Assembly: GCA_030066655.1 (NCBI GenBank)
Contig: JASJBE010000008.1
Coordinates: 1-64,000, forward strand
Direction: 5' to 3'
Length of the DNA: 64,000 nucleotides
Origin: Woeseiaceae bacterium
GTDB lineage: Bacteria > Pseudomonadota > Gammaproteobacteria > Steroidobacterales > Woeseiaceae
The notes beneath the pieces are model-generated. The model saw only the letters and a list, made by a program, of their open reading frames with translations. It searched no databases and was not told the origin of the DNA. Each line of letters begins with the position of its first letter. The stretch's first letter is position 1. The position numbers and the translations under genes are program-made. Below, piece after piece: positions 1 through 7,520 of this stretch.

Positions 1-768
1 GTCGACATCCTGCTGAACCTCAAGCAGGTCGCCGTCCGCATGAACACGCGCGATACGGCCGAGCTTCGCCTGTCGAAGAAGGGCCCGGGTGTCGTAACGG
101 CCGGCGATATCCAGCTGGACCACGACGTCGAGATCAAGAACCCTGAGCTGGTCATCGCAAACCTGACCAGTGCCGGTGAACTGAACATGATCCTCAAGGT
201 AGAGCGCGGTCGCGGTTATCGCCCGGCGACGCAGCGTCCTGCGTTCGAGGAGCAGGCGGGCCCGATCGGCCGTCTGCAGCTGGATGCGTCATTCAGCCCG
301 GTGCAGCGTGTCACCTACGACGTCGAAGCGGCTCGCGTAGAGCAGCGCACCGACCTCGACAAGCTCATTATCGAGATCGAGACCAACGGCACGATCGACC
401 CGGAAGAGGCGATCCGTCGCGCTGGCAGCATCCTGAAGGACCAGCTGTCTGTATTTGTCGACCTGCAGGGTCAGGAAGACGGCGCGGCTCAGCAGGCAGA
501 GAACCAGGTCGACCCGATTCTGCTGCGTCCGGTCGACGAGCTGGAGCTGACGGTCCGTTCGGCGAACTGCCTGAAGGCAGAGAACATCATGTACATCGGT
601 GATCTCGTACAGCGCACGGAAGTTGAGCTGCTGAGGACGCCGAACCTGGGTAAGAAATCCCTCACCGAGATCAAGGAAGTGCTCGAAGGGCACGGTCTCG
701 GACTGGGCATGCGTCTCGACAACTGGCCGCCGGCAAGCCTGCGACCAGAGCACGAGCTCGCGATCTAA
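1..768 (+). CDS. rpoA: DNA-directed RNA polymerase subunit alpha (5' end missing)
   Basis: Alpha subunit of RNA polymerase, which nucleates core assembly and contacts UP elements and activators. The reading frame is open from base 1 ([14 protein letters not shown]...), upstream of the ATG at 40 used by the ORF track, so the gene enters from outside the window. The visible part contains the second half of the N-terminal assembly domain, an acidic linker (about '[13 protein letters not shown]') and the complete C-terminal domain with the helix-hairpin-helix-like '[16 protein letters not shown]'. It is followed 15 bp later by rplQ, the usual end of the alpha operon. The tail '[14 protein letters not shown]' lies beyond the conserved CTD. 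Identity is near certain; only the N-terminal part is missing. Confidence 0.98.
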   Translation, partial: VDILLNLKQVAVRMNTRDTAELRLSKKGPGVVTAGDIQLDHDVEIKNPELVIANLTSAGELNMILKVERGRGYRPATQRPAFEEQAGPIGRLQLDASFSPVQRVTYDVEAARVEQRTDLDKLIIEIETNGTIDPEEAIRRAGSILKDQLSVFVDLQGQEDGAAQQAENQVDPILLRPVDELELTVRSANCLKAENIMYIGDLVQRTEVELLRTPNLGKKSLTEIKEVLEGHGLGLGMRLDNWPPASLRPEHELAI

Positions 769-783
769 CATTAGGAAAGACCT

Positions 784-1170
784 ATGCGTCATAGAAAATC
801 AGGCCGCAAGCTGGGCCGCAACAGCTCGCACCGGAAGGCGATGTTCCGCAACATGGCGGCATCGATTCTGATGCACGAAACGATCAAGACAACGCTGCCG
901 AAGGCGAAAGAGCTGCGTCGTGTCGTCGAGCCGCTGATCACGCTTGCGAAAGAGGACAGCGTCGCGAACCGTCGCCTCGCGTTCGATCGTCTGCGCGACA
1001 AGGCTGCCGTCGGCAAGCTGTTCTCGGAGCTCGGTCCCCGCTTCAAGGAGCGCCCGGGTGGCTACCTGCGCATCCTGAAAACAGGTCCTCGCCCGGGAGA
1101 CGCGGCGCCGATGGCGATCGTCATGCTGACGGACCAGGCGCCCGCGGAGGCGGCCGTCGTCGAAGAATAG
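784..1170 (+). CDS. rplQ: 50S ribosomal protein L17
   Basis: L17 of the large ribosomal subunit, which sits near the polypeptide exit tunnel. The 128-residue product is close to the usual 127 for gammaproteobacteria and opens with the family signature '[20 protein letters not shown]'. The ATG is preceded by 'aggaaagacct', a good ribosome-binding site. It is the last gene of the rpoA operon and is followed by a strong Rho-independent terminator about 20 bp after the stop. The last residues ([10 protein letters not shown]) are an acidic extension that commonly varies between species. Confidence 0.98.
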   Translation: MRHRKSGRKLGRNSSHRKAMFRNMAASILMHETIKTTLPKAKELRRVVEPLITLAKEDSVANRRLAFDRLRDKAAVGKLFSELGPRFKERPGGYLRILKTGPRPGDAAPMAIVMLTDQAPAEAAVVEE

Positions 1171-1192
1171 CGACACGCTATGGCAAGTATCG

Positions 1193-1219
1193 AAAAGCCG
1201 GGCTCTGCCCGGCTTTTTT
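1193..1219 (+). terminator. Rho-independent terminator of the rpoA-rplQ operon
   Basis: AAAAGCCGGGC - TCT - GCCCGGCTTTTTT: a perfect 11-bp stem with a 3-nt loop followed by a T run, 22 bp after the rplQ stop codon. A textbook intrinsic terminator that closes the ribosomal operon. Confidence 0.95.
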
Positions 1220-1366
1220 ATGTCTGCAGCATGAGAATGCCTGGCAACGCAAGGCCCACAAACACGGTGATCGCCTGAGATTGCGGGGTCGCCTCGGCCG
1301 CGAAACCCGCCTTATGATCCGAACATAAGAAGCTGTTTCGTTTAACAATAATCCGGGTTTCATGGC

Positions 1367-1382
1367 TGTGAGACCCGTCACA
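1367..1382 (+). promoter_or_regulatory. Perfect CRP/Vfr-type palindrome
   Basis: TGTGAGACCCGTCACA matches the CRP consensus TGTGA-N6-TCACA exactly, and the symmetry extends one more base each side (GCTGTGA-N6-TCACAGC). Its centre is at 1374.5. A -10-like hexamer TAAGGT at 1404-1409 would place a start site near 1416, which puts the palindrome at about -41.5, the class II activation position. The downstream gene begins at 1440. A CRP homologue with a conserved recognition helix is encoded at 55976-56626 in this window. The sequence match is seen directly; function is inferred. Confidence 0.7.
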
Positions 1383-1439
1383 GCAATATTTTGCCGGCCG
1401 CACTAAGGTTATTGTCACAAGCACGACAGGGAGATTGTC

Positions 1440-1742
1440 ATTAGCAAGGACACGGGTTTCGATGATTGCGTCATTCTTTCGCGGGACGCATTTGATCCGG
1501 ATGCAGTATTTCTGGAAGACATCGTCGATGACGAGGTTCTGCCCTACCTGAGTCTTGCCGTTGACGGTCTCACCGACAACCTCAATGTGACCGGATCCCT
1601 CGAGCTTCGACCCGACGACAAGGCGGCCAACGACGAGCCTGACACGCGCATCCCCGATACCACGCTCGATCCCGAGCAGCTCGAAGTCTACGGCTGGGAA
1701 TCCTCGATCTGGAAGAAGATCCTCGGCTACGTTGGCTTCTAG
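1440..1742 (+). CDS. Small acidic protein of unknown function, apparent ATT start
   Basis: Open frame of 100 codons absent from the ORF track because it has no ATG, GTG or TTG at its 5' end. The frame is closed by TAA at 1404, and the only start-like codons after a strong ribosome-binding site (AGGGAG, 1428-1433) are ATT at 1434 and ATT at 1440; 1440 has the better 6-nt spacing. Codon third positions are G/C-rich as in neighbouring genes, supporting real coding. The product is very acidic (runs such as 'DIVDDEV', 'RPDDKAANDEPD'), has no signal peptide or membrane segment, and ends 'SSIWKKILGYVGF'. I do not recognise a family. Alternatives are a start-codon mutation or a sequencing error upstream. 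Confidence 0.55.
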   Translation: MSKDTGFDDCVILSRDAFDPDAVFLEDIVDDEVLPYLSLAVDGLTDNLNVTGSLELRPDDKAANDEPDTRIPDTTLDPEQLEVYGWESSIWKKILGYVGF

Positions 1743-1823
1743 GCGCGCAGCGCGCCCATCCTGAATCTCGACCGACCGTCAGCTGAAGTCAGCCTGGCCG
1801 TTTCGATCGGCCGCGCTTTGCAT

Positions 1824-1829
1824 TAACAT
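1824..1829 (+). promoter_or_regulatory. -10-like hexamer immediately before the SDR gene
   Basis: TAACAT lies 6 nt upstream of the ATG at 1836 and no Shine-Dalgarno sequence is visible (cattaacattccgcgATG). If this is the -10 box, transcription would begin at or next to the ATG and the mRNA would be leaderless. No convincing -35 is visible. GGCGCG-CAG-CGCGCC, a short hairpin at about 1743-1757, separates it from the previous gene. Confidence 0.35.
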
Positions 1830-1835
1830 TCCGCG

Positions 1836-2666
1836 ATGATTTTCAAAGACAAGTCTGTCGTCATTACTGGCGGCTCGGATGGGGTGGGCGCGGAAGTCGC
1901 TCGCAAATTCGCCGACGCCGGCGCCAACCTGACCCTCGCCGCCCGAGGGAAAAAGAAGCTCGAGGCGATTGCGGAGGAGCTGCGCGACAAGACCCGGGTC
2001 AAGATCAGTGCGATGGACGTCGCCGATTCCGAGGCCTGCGTCAGCCTGCTGAAGAAGGCGGAGTTCGAATACGGCGGCGTCGATATCCTGATCAATAACG
2101 CCGGCTCGCACACGCGCGGTCCTGTCGAGAAGACCGGCGAGGACGATCTCGCCACGATGGTGGACGTTAATCTCCGGGCGCCGATCGTCCTGACGCGACT
2201 GGCGTTGCCATACCTGCGCAAATCGGACGGAGCGGCCATCATTAATGTCGGGTCGCTCGCCGGCAGGGCGCCTATTCCCGGCAGCGCGGTCTACGGAGCG
2301 ACAAAGGCCGGGCTGCGCTCGTTTACCTACGCATTGTCAGAGGAACTGCGTGACTCGACGATAAAAGTCGCGCTCGTTTCACCCGGCCCGATTGACACCG
2401 GCTTCATCATGTCCGATATCGACGGAGTCTCCGACCTGACGTTTTCGCAACCGATTTCCACGGCCGAGGAGGTTGCCCAGACGGTCCTCGATCTCTGTGG
2501 CAACTCGATCCGGGAACAGAGCATGCCTTATTCGAGTGGCGTGCTGACCACGGTCGCCTACCTGGCGCCGTGGCTGAGCCGCGCCATCAGGCCGATGCTC
2601 GAGAAGAAGGGCCAACGCGTGAAACGCGAGCTGAAGGCCGCGCGAGACAAGGCAGCCAACGACTAG
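1836..2666 (+). CDS. Short-chain dehydrogenase/reductase (SDR family)
   Basis: Cytoplasmic NAD(P)-dependent oxidoreductase of the classical SDR family. The 276-residue product has the nucleotide-binding motif TGGSDGVG (residues 11-18), NNAG (87-90), the catalytic serine at about 140 and YGATK with Tyr153 and Lys157, so the catalytic set is complete. The C-terminus is longer than in minimal SDRs and carries a hydrophobic stretch (VLTTVAYLAPWLSRAI) followed by a basic tail rich in Lys/Arg. Its 'TGGSDGVGAEVARKFADAGA' opening resembles the 3-ketosphinganine/hydroxysteroid-like branch, but substrate cannot be read from sequence. It stands alone, preceded by a -10-like element and no clear ribosome-binding site. 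Confidence 0.88.
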   Translation: MIFKDKSVVITGGSDGVGAEVARKFADAGANLTLAARGKKKLEAIAEELRDKTRVKISAMDVADSEACVSLLKKAEFEYGGVDILINNAGSHTRGPVEKTGEDDLATMVDVNLRAPIVLTRLALPYLRKSDGAAIINVGSLAGRAPIPGSAVYGATKAGLRSFTYALSEELRDSTIKVALVSPGPIDTGFIMSDIDGVSDLTFSQPISTAEEVAQTVLDLCGNSIREQSMPYSSGVLTTVAYLAPWLSRAIRPMLEKKGQRVKRELKAARDKAAND

Positions 2667-3093
2667 GCTGGTACGTCCAGGCGGGTAATAAAAGAACGGC
2701 CCGCAGGGGGGGTGCGAGCCGTCCGGGTGTCATGTTCCGCTAGTAGCCTGCGAAGCAACTTGGCTCTCGCGGCGAGGGGGTTGCTGGAACCGACGTTCTT
2801 GCTTGATTTAGCGCCACCTGTCGAGCCGCTGCCGGGGGGTGCAGATAAAACTCTGAGGTTTGCGCCTCACTTGTAACGTCAGACGTTTCAAGCGCGGTCC
2901 CGGGCGACTCCAATCGACATGTCATGAAAGTGCTCAGGACTTGGGTAGACGATAGGCGCGCGCCGTCTGTCGATCAAACGAAAAAAAATCGCACGATAGA
3001 TGAGAAAAATTCATCTGTCGGAGCGGGAGCCTTGCCCCGGCGAGAGGGCATCCGTCGGCGAACGCGAGCGTTCCGGTATGACGAAGCCGGGTG
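2667..3093. other. Gene-free interval with several hairpins
   Basis: No convincing coding region. Visible structures are an imperfect hairpin after the SDR gene (ACGGCcCGCA...TGCGaGCCGT, about 2695-2722), a 10-bp palindrome GGCGCGCGCC near 2955 flanked by AGAC/GTCT, and GATAGATGA-GAAAAAT-TCATCTGTC (2995-3019), a 9-bp stem with one wobble pair. None is followed by a clear T run. The listed ORFs here are arginine/serine-rich shadows with no family resemblance. Confidence 0.5.
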
Positions 3094-3248
3094 TCAGTCC
3101 TCGGTCGCGAAGGTATTGATCTCACGAATTCAAGGAACCATCGATCGCAAAAGTCCTGGCCCCACGGATCTGGGCTAGTCCTCGATCGCGAATGTTCTGG
3201 CCTCACCTTGTGAGTTAGTCATCGATCGCGAATGTATTTAGTACCCAC
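3094..3248 (-). repeat. Four degenerate 40-bp-period copies of the LysR gene 3' end
   Basis: Copies start at about 3097, 3137, 3178 and 3218, spaced 40-41 bp. The last is the real 3' end of the LysR gene. Read on the minus strand in the equivalent frame they encode VLNTFAIDD-stop (gene), ARTFAIED-stop, ARTFAIDGSLNS-stop and INTFATED-stop. The copies lie in different frames relative to each other, so they are not a readthrough extension. Many differences are at third codon positions (ACA/ACA/ACT/ACC, TTC/TTC/TTT/TTC). The spacer between copies is not conserved. Confidence 0.8.
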
Positions 3249-4105
3249 TCGCGCAGCAGGCGGACATTGTCCATCTCCGCGCTTTTCTCATCGCTGATGA
3301 AGTAATAGGTCTCGTCGGTGACGAGCGGCGTGTCAAAGAGCGGCACCAGGCTTCCGCTGTCGAACCAGCCCTGCGCAAGCTCCATCGGCACCAGCGCCGC
3401 CCCGAGTCCCTTCTCGGCAGCGCGTACGACGGCGATCATCGATGCGAGGCGAACTGACGAAGAATCCTCAGGCAGCGTAATGCCCGAGACGCGCTGCCAC
3501 TTCTTCCAGGCATTGCCGCGTCCCTCGTGCACAATCAAAGGAAACTCGCTCTCGATCCTGTTCTTCTTTACTTTGAGTTTCTTCTTGAATTCCGGCGAGC
3601 CCGCGGGAAGCAGTCGCAGCGGGAACAGCCGGTGAGATATCAGGCCGGCCGGCGGCGACTTGAAGACCCTGATCGAAGCATCCCAGCTGCCGGCGTGTTT
3701 CTGTGAGGCCTCATCGCTGGTATCGATCTTGATGTCGATGTCCGGGTTAGCCTTCGTGAACTCCGGTAGCTTCGGCACGAAGCGCTCACTGGCAAAAAAC
3801 GGCTGCACCGAAATATTCAGGCGGCTTCTCGGCCGGCTCTTCTGGTAGCGCGCGACCGTCTCGTCGAGTTCGTCGATCAGCGGACTGACTTCGTCGAACA
3901 ACGCCTTGCCGGTGTCGGTCAGCTTCAAATTGCGAGCGTTCCGCTCGAACAGGCGGAGCCCGAGTTCATCCTCCAGATTTTTTATCTGGTGACTGACGGC
4001 CGATGCCGTGACGAACATACGCTCGGCTGCGTCCCGGAAACTTTCGTATCGGGCAGCCATGCAGAATGTCCGGATACCACGCAGGGATATCGTGTTCTTA
4101 CTCAT
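3215..4105 (-). CDS. LysR-family transcriptional regulator (GcvA/AmpR-like)
   Basis: DNA-binding regulator of 296 residues, a normal LysR length. The winged helix-turn-helix occupies roughly residues 8-67, with 'RDAAERMFVTASAVSHQI' as the helix-turn-helix core and 'LFERNARNLKLTDTG' as the wing, the typical GcvA/AmpR-type wording. The remainder is the effector-binding domain. It lies downstream of pepQ on the same strand but separated by 231 bp with its own candidate promoter (TATAAT on the minus strand at 4237-4232), so it is probably transcribed alone. No divergent target gene is adjacent; the nearest neighbours are the convergent SDR gene and pepQ. The 3' end is echoed downstream by three decayed copies of its terminal codons. 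Confidence 0.92.
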   Translation of the reverse strand: MSKNTISLRGIRTFCMAARYESFRDAAERMFVTASAVSHQIKNLEDELGLRLFERNARNLKLTDTGKALFDEVSPLIDELDETVARYQKSRPRSRLNISVQPFFASERFVPKLPEFTKANPDIDIKIDTSDEASQKHAGSWDASIRVFKSPPAGLISHRLFPLRLLPAGSPEFKKKLKVKKNRIESEFPLIVHEGRGNAWKKWQRVSGITLPEDSSSVRLASMIAVVRAAEKGLGAALVPMELAQGWFDSGSLVPLFDTPLVTDETYYFISDEKSAEMDNVRLLREWVLNTFAIDD

Positions 4106-4223
4106 GGGTTCGGGCCTGGGCCGTCGTTCGTGGCCGGCGAGCGTACGTTACAAATAAGGCAATTCGATGACAGTTGGCCGTGCAGGTTTCGTACCATGTG
4201 TCATCCGATCAAAAAGAATACAG

Positions 4224-4250
4224 CTTATTGAATTATATGACTATTTTTTT
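4224..4250. promoter_or_regulatory. AT-rich element upstream of lysR, shared with 30048
   Basis: CTTATTGAATTA-TATGACTATTTT nearly matches CTTATTGAATTAAATATGATTATTTT at 30048-30073, differing by a 2-nt gap and one C/T change. On the minus strand it contains TATAAT (4237-4232), about 130 bp before the LysR start, so it is a likely promoter for that gene. Such A+T richness is striking against the GC-rich background. Confidence 0.5.
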
Positions 4251-4336
4251 GGAGGTGACCGCTCACGACCAGCCCCGTTTGCACCATGTCGGGTTAGAGC
4301 CTCAAAAGCGTCGCATCGACTTGGTGCACCGGCGGT

Positions 4337-5683
4337 TCAGACGGCGCTGAACGCGTCCCGCGTAAGGTTCTCGCAACCGTCTGGCAGCACGCGCACGTCG
4401 TCCTCGATGCGGATCCCGCCAAAGGGCTTGAGTTCGGTCACGCGCTGCCAGTTTACTTGTTTTTCCGCAGGCGTTCCCTTCAGCTTGTCGAGCAACAGGT
4501 CGATGAAATAGAGGCCCGGCTCGATCGTGACAACCATGTTCTCCTTAAGCGTCCGCGTCAGTCTCAGAAACGGATGGCCGCTCGGCGGGTCGATGGTATT
4601 GCCGTTTTCGTTTTCCATGTGGCCGCCTACATCGTGAACCTGGGCGCCCAGCAGATGGCCGAGCCCGTGCGGGAAAAACGTCGAGGTCACGCCGTTAATC
4701 AGCAAAGACTCCGACGACCCCGTGGCGATGTCCGCTTCGACCAGTACGTCCGCGATCCGGTGATGGGTCTGGACGTGCAGCTCCTTGTAGTCGACGCCCG
4801 CCTTGACCTCAGAGACGACGTCCAGCTGCAAGGCCTCCATTCTGTCGATCAGGGCTGCAAAGTCGGGGCCATCAAAGCTGTAGGTTCTCGTAATGTCGCT
4901 GGCATAGCCATGCACCTGGGCGCCCGCGTCGATCAGGAACGAGCGGTAGGGAGCGGGTGCTTCCCTGTCCAGCGCCGTGTAGTGCAGCACCGCTGCGTGC
5001 TCGTTCAAGGCAATGATGTTGTCGTACGGCAGCTCGTTGTCGGTCAGGCTGACGGCGTCACAGTAGGCCTTGTGAATCGCGAATTCCGGGTGTCCGTCCA
5101 TGAACGCCTGCTTCGCCGCGTTGTGACCGGCGACGCCGCGACGACTCGCGAGGCGCATGCACTCGATTTCATACTCGGTCTTCTGACCGCGCGCGTAATG
5201 CAGCAGGTTCAGCGTCATCGAGGGGTTGATTCTTTCAACGCCCAGCGCCTGGGCCGGTTCCAATGCCTCTCCGATGAACACGCAGTTGTCTCGAATCTCC
5301 GGCAGGTGCTCAGACGCGTCGGCGAGCTCGTGCACAATCCGGATGTCGAAGTATCGGGTCCAGTAGCCGTCCGGCGCACCGGGGACTACGTGCCAATAAT
5401 CGTGTGGCTGGTAATAGACCAGCACCGGACGTTCGCCGGGCGTGTAGACGACGTACGACAGCGGCAAATCGTTGAGTGGCGCCCAGCAGACAAAATTCGC
5501 CGCGGCGCGGAACGGGTAATACGTGTCGTCCAGGAACACCGGGTGCGCCGCGCCCGAGAAAACCACGGCATGGGATGCACCTGACGCCTGCAACGCGTGA
5601 TCGTAGCGTTTGCACACCGTCGCCAGATGAGCGCCGTACAGGCGCCCGAGGTCCGGGTTCTTGTCGGAATACGCGCTGTCCAT
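4337..5683 (-). CDS. pepQ: Xaa-Pro dipeptidase PepQ (M24 family)
   Basis: Cytoplasmic metallopeptidase that cleaves dipeptides with C-terminal proline. The 448-residue length fits PepQ (443 in E. coli). The N-terminal creatinase-like domain covers about residues 1-165 and the pita-bread catalytic domain follows. The dinuclear metal ligands are visible: Asp in 'FLIDAGAQVHGYASDITRTY' (two aspartates), His in 'FFPHGLGHLLG', Glu in 'VVTIEPGLYF' and Glu in 'GGIRIEDDV'. A -10-like TATCAT (5695-5690) lies 6 nt before the ATG with no obvious ribosome-binding site, suggesting a leaderless or near-leaderless message. It is divergent from the gamma-glutamyltransferase gene; both act on small peptides or glutathione. 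Confidence 0.95.
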   Translation of the reverse strand: MDSAYSDKNPDLGRLYGAHLATVCKRYDHALQASGASHAVVFSGAAHPVFLDDTYYPFRAAANFVCWAPLNDLPLSYVVYTPGERPVLVYYQPHDYWHVVPGAPDGYWTRYFDIRIVHELADASEHLPEIRDNCVFIGEALEPAQALGVERINPSMTLNLLHYARGQKTEYEIECMRLASRRGVAGHNAAKQAFMDGHPEFAIHKAYCDAVSLTDNELPYDNIIALNEHAAVLHYTALDREAPAPYRSFLIDAGAQVHGYASDITRTYSFDGPDFAALIDRMEALQLDVVSEVKAGVDYKELHVQTHHRIADVLVEADIATGSSESLLINGVTSTFFPHGLGHLLGAQVHDVGGHMENENGNTIDPPSGHPFLRLTRTLKENMVVTIEPGLYFIDLLLDKLKGTPAEKQVNWQRVTELKPFGGIRIEDDVRVLPDGCENLTRDAFSAV

Positions 5684-5767
5684 CGCACGATGATACCAGC
5701 CCGCGCGGCTGTTTCATTCCACGGGCATTGTGGGCATCATTGCGGGCTAGCCGAACGCAGGTGACGC

Positions 5768-7477
5768 ATGAAACGACTATTACTACTGAGCTTCATATTG
5801 GTGACGGGGAGCGAGACCATGGCCCAACAGGATGCCGGTTATGACCGGATAACGGGGAAACCCTTCGCTTCCCGATCCGAGGCAATCGCTACACAGGGCA
5901 TGGCCGCGACGAGTCACCCGCTGGCGACGCAGATCGCGCTCGACATACTGAAGGCGGGCGGCAGCGCCGTCGACGCGGCGATTGCGGCTAACGCGGCCTT
6001 GGGGCTGATGGAGCCGACGGGTTGCGGTATCGGCGGCGACCTGTTCGCGATCGTCTGGGATGCCGAGAAGCAGGAGCTGACCGGCCTCAATGCGTCGGGG
6101 CGCTCGGGCGAACTGATGACGCTGGACTACTTCCGTGACAACAATATCGACAAGATTCCCTCGTACGGACCGTTGCCGGTCAGCGTGCCGGGAGCCGTTG
6201 ACGGCTGGTTCGAGCTGCACGAGCGCTACGGTCGCCTGTCGATGGAGCAAGTGCTTTCGCCCGCCATCGGTTACGCCGAGAACGGTTTCCCGGTTACGGA
6301 ATTAATCGCCCATTACCTGCGCCTGAGCACAAGTCGTTTTGAGGACTACCCCGGCTTTCGCGAGACCTACATGCCCGATGGCGAGACGCCGGACAAGGGC
6401 GATGTCTTTAAGAACCCGGATCTCGCGAAGACGTATCGGCTGATCGCCCAGAAAGGTCGCGACGTCTTTTATCGCGGTGAGATCGCCGAGGCGATCGACG
6501 CGCTGATGCGTGAGCAGGGCGGCTTCCTGCGAGTCGAGGACCTGGCGGCGCACACGTCGGAGTGGGTTACGCCCGTGTCGACCAACTACCGCGGTTGGGA
6601 TGTGTACGAACTGCCGCCGAACGGACAGGGTATCGCGGCACTGCAGATCCTCAACATCCTGGAGGCCTACGACTTAAGCTCGATGGGTTTCGGTAGTGCC
6701 GAATACATTCACACGTTTATCGAGGCGAAGAAGCTGGCCTATGAAGATCGCGCGCGATTCTATGCAGACATGGATTTCGTCGACGTACCGGTGGAGTGGC
6801 TCATCTCCAAGGACTATGCCGACGAGCGGCGCAAGCTCATCGATCCCGAGAGAGCATCGACGACGGTCTCCGCCGGCGAGCGCGTGCTCGAGGACGGGGA
6901 TACGATCTACCTGACGGTCGCCGACAGCGACGGCAACATGGTGTCGCTGATCCAGAGCAACTATCGCGGCATGGGCTCGGGCATGATCCCGAGCGGCTAT
7001 GGCTTCATGCTGCAGGACCGGGGTGAGAGTTTCAGCCTGGAGGAAGGGCATGCCAACGTCGTTGCGCCGGGCAAGCGGCCGTTTCATACGATCATCCCGG
7101 CTTTCGTCATGAAAGACGGCGAGCCCCTGATGAGCTTTGGCGTCATGGGTGGCGCAATGCAACCGCAGGGCCACGTGCAGATTATCGTGAACATGCTGGA
7201 TTTCGGCATGAACCTGCAGGAGGCAGGTGACGCGGCGCGTGTTCGCCACGGCGGCTCGTCGCAGCCGACCGGCGAGAGGATGACTGACGGCGGCACCGTC
7301 TACCTCGAGAGCGGATTTTCCGACAGCCTGCGACAGGAACTCGAATCGAAGGGACACAAGATCAGCGACAGAGCCGGCGGCTTCGGAGGCTACCAGGCGA
7401 TCTATCGCGACTCGGAACAGGGTGTCTACTACGGCGCATCCGAAGTACGCAAAGACGGCAACGCGGCGGGCTACTGA
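5768..7477 (+). CDS. ggt: Gamma-glutamyltransferase, exported
   Basis: N-terminal nucleophile hydrolase/transferase acting on glutathione and gamma-glutamyl compounds in the periplasm. It has a signal peptide (MKRLLLLSFILVTGSETMA, cleavage near residue 19). The large subunit runs to about residue 378; the predicted autocleavage nucleophile is Thr379 in 'DGDTIYLTVADSDGN', which aligns with the TTHYSVVD segment of the E. coli enzyme. The glycine-rich substrate pocket is replaced by 'FGVMGGAMQPQGH', the wording of the YwrD-like branch of the family. The 569-residue length is normal. A good ribosome-binding site (GCAGGTGA) precedes the ATG. It is divergent from pepQ, and trpS follows after 43 bp. 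Confidence 0.93.
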   Translation: MKRLLLLSFILVTGSETMAQQDAGYDRITGKPFASRSEAIATQGMAATSHPLATQIALDILKAGGSAVDAAIAANAALGLMEPTGCGIGGDLFAIVWDAEKQELTGLNASGRSGELMTLDYFRDNNIDKIPSYGPLPVSVPGAVDGWFELHERYGRLSMEQVLSPAIGYAENGFPVTELIAHYLRLSTSRFEDYPGFRETYMPDGETPDKGDVFKNPDLAKTYRLIAQKGRDVFYRGEIAEAIDALMREQGGFLRVEDLAAHTSEWVTPVSTNYRGWDVYELPPNGQGIAALQILNILEAYDLSSMGFGSAEYIHTFIEAKKLAYEDRARFYADMDFVDVPVEWLISKDYADERRKLIDPERASTTVSAGERVLEDGDTIYLTVADSDGNMVSLIQSNYRGMGSGMIPSGYGFMLQDRGESFSLEEGHANVVAPGKRPFHTIIPAFVMKDGEPLMSFGVMGGAMQPQGHVQIIVNMLDFGMNLQEAGDAARVRHGGSSQPTGERMTDGGTVYLESGFSDSLRQELESKGHKISDRAGGFGGYQAIYRDSEQGVYYGASEVRKDGNAAGY

Positions 7478-7520
7478 GCCTCCGAGCGTTGTCTCGACAG
7501 ACGACAGATAAGAAGACGGA

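Noticed and set aside
2934-3206. 90-aa minus-strand ORF running through the LysR-tail repeats
   Set aside because: Runs across the echo copies in a different frame from the conserved TFAI(D/E)D codons; Arg/Ser/Pro-rich composition.
3094-3248. CRISPR-like spacing of about 40 bp repeats
   Set aside because: Only four degenerate copies, spacers of about 11 bp, and the copies match the LysR gene end; no cas genes.
4457-5584. 375-aa plus-strand ORF
   Set aside because: Shadow of pepQ on the opposite strand; arginine/valine-rich and without family features.
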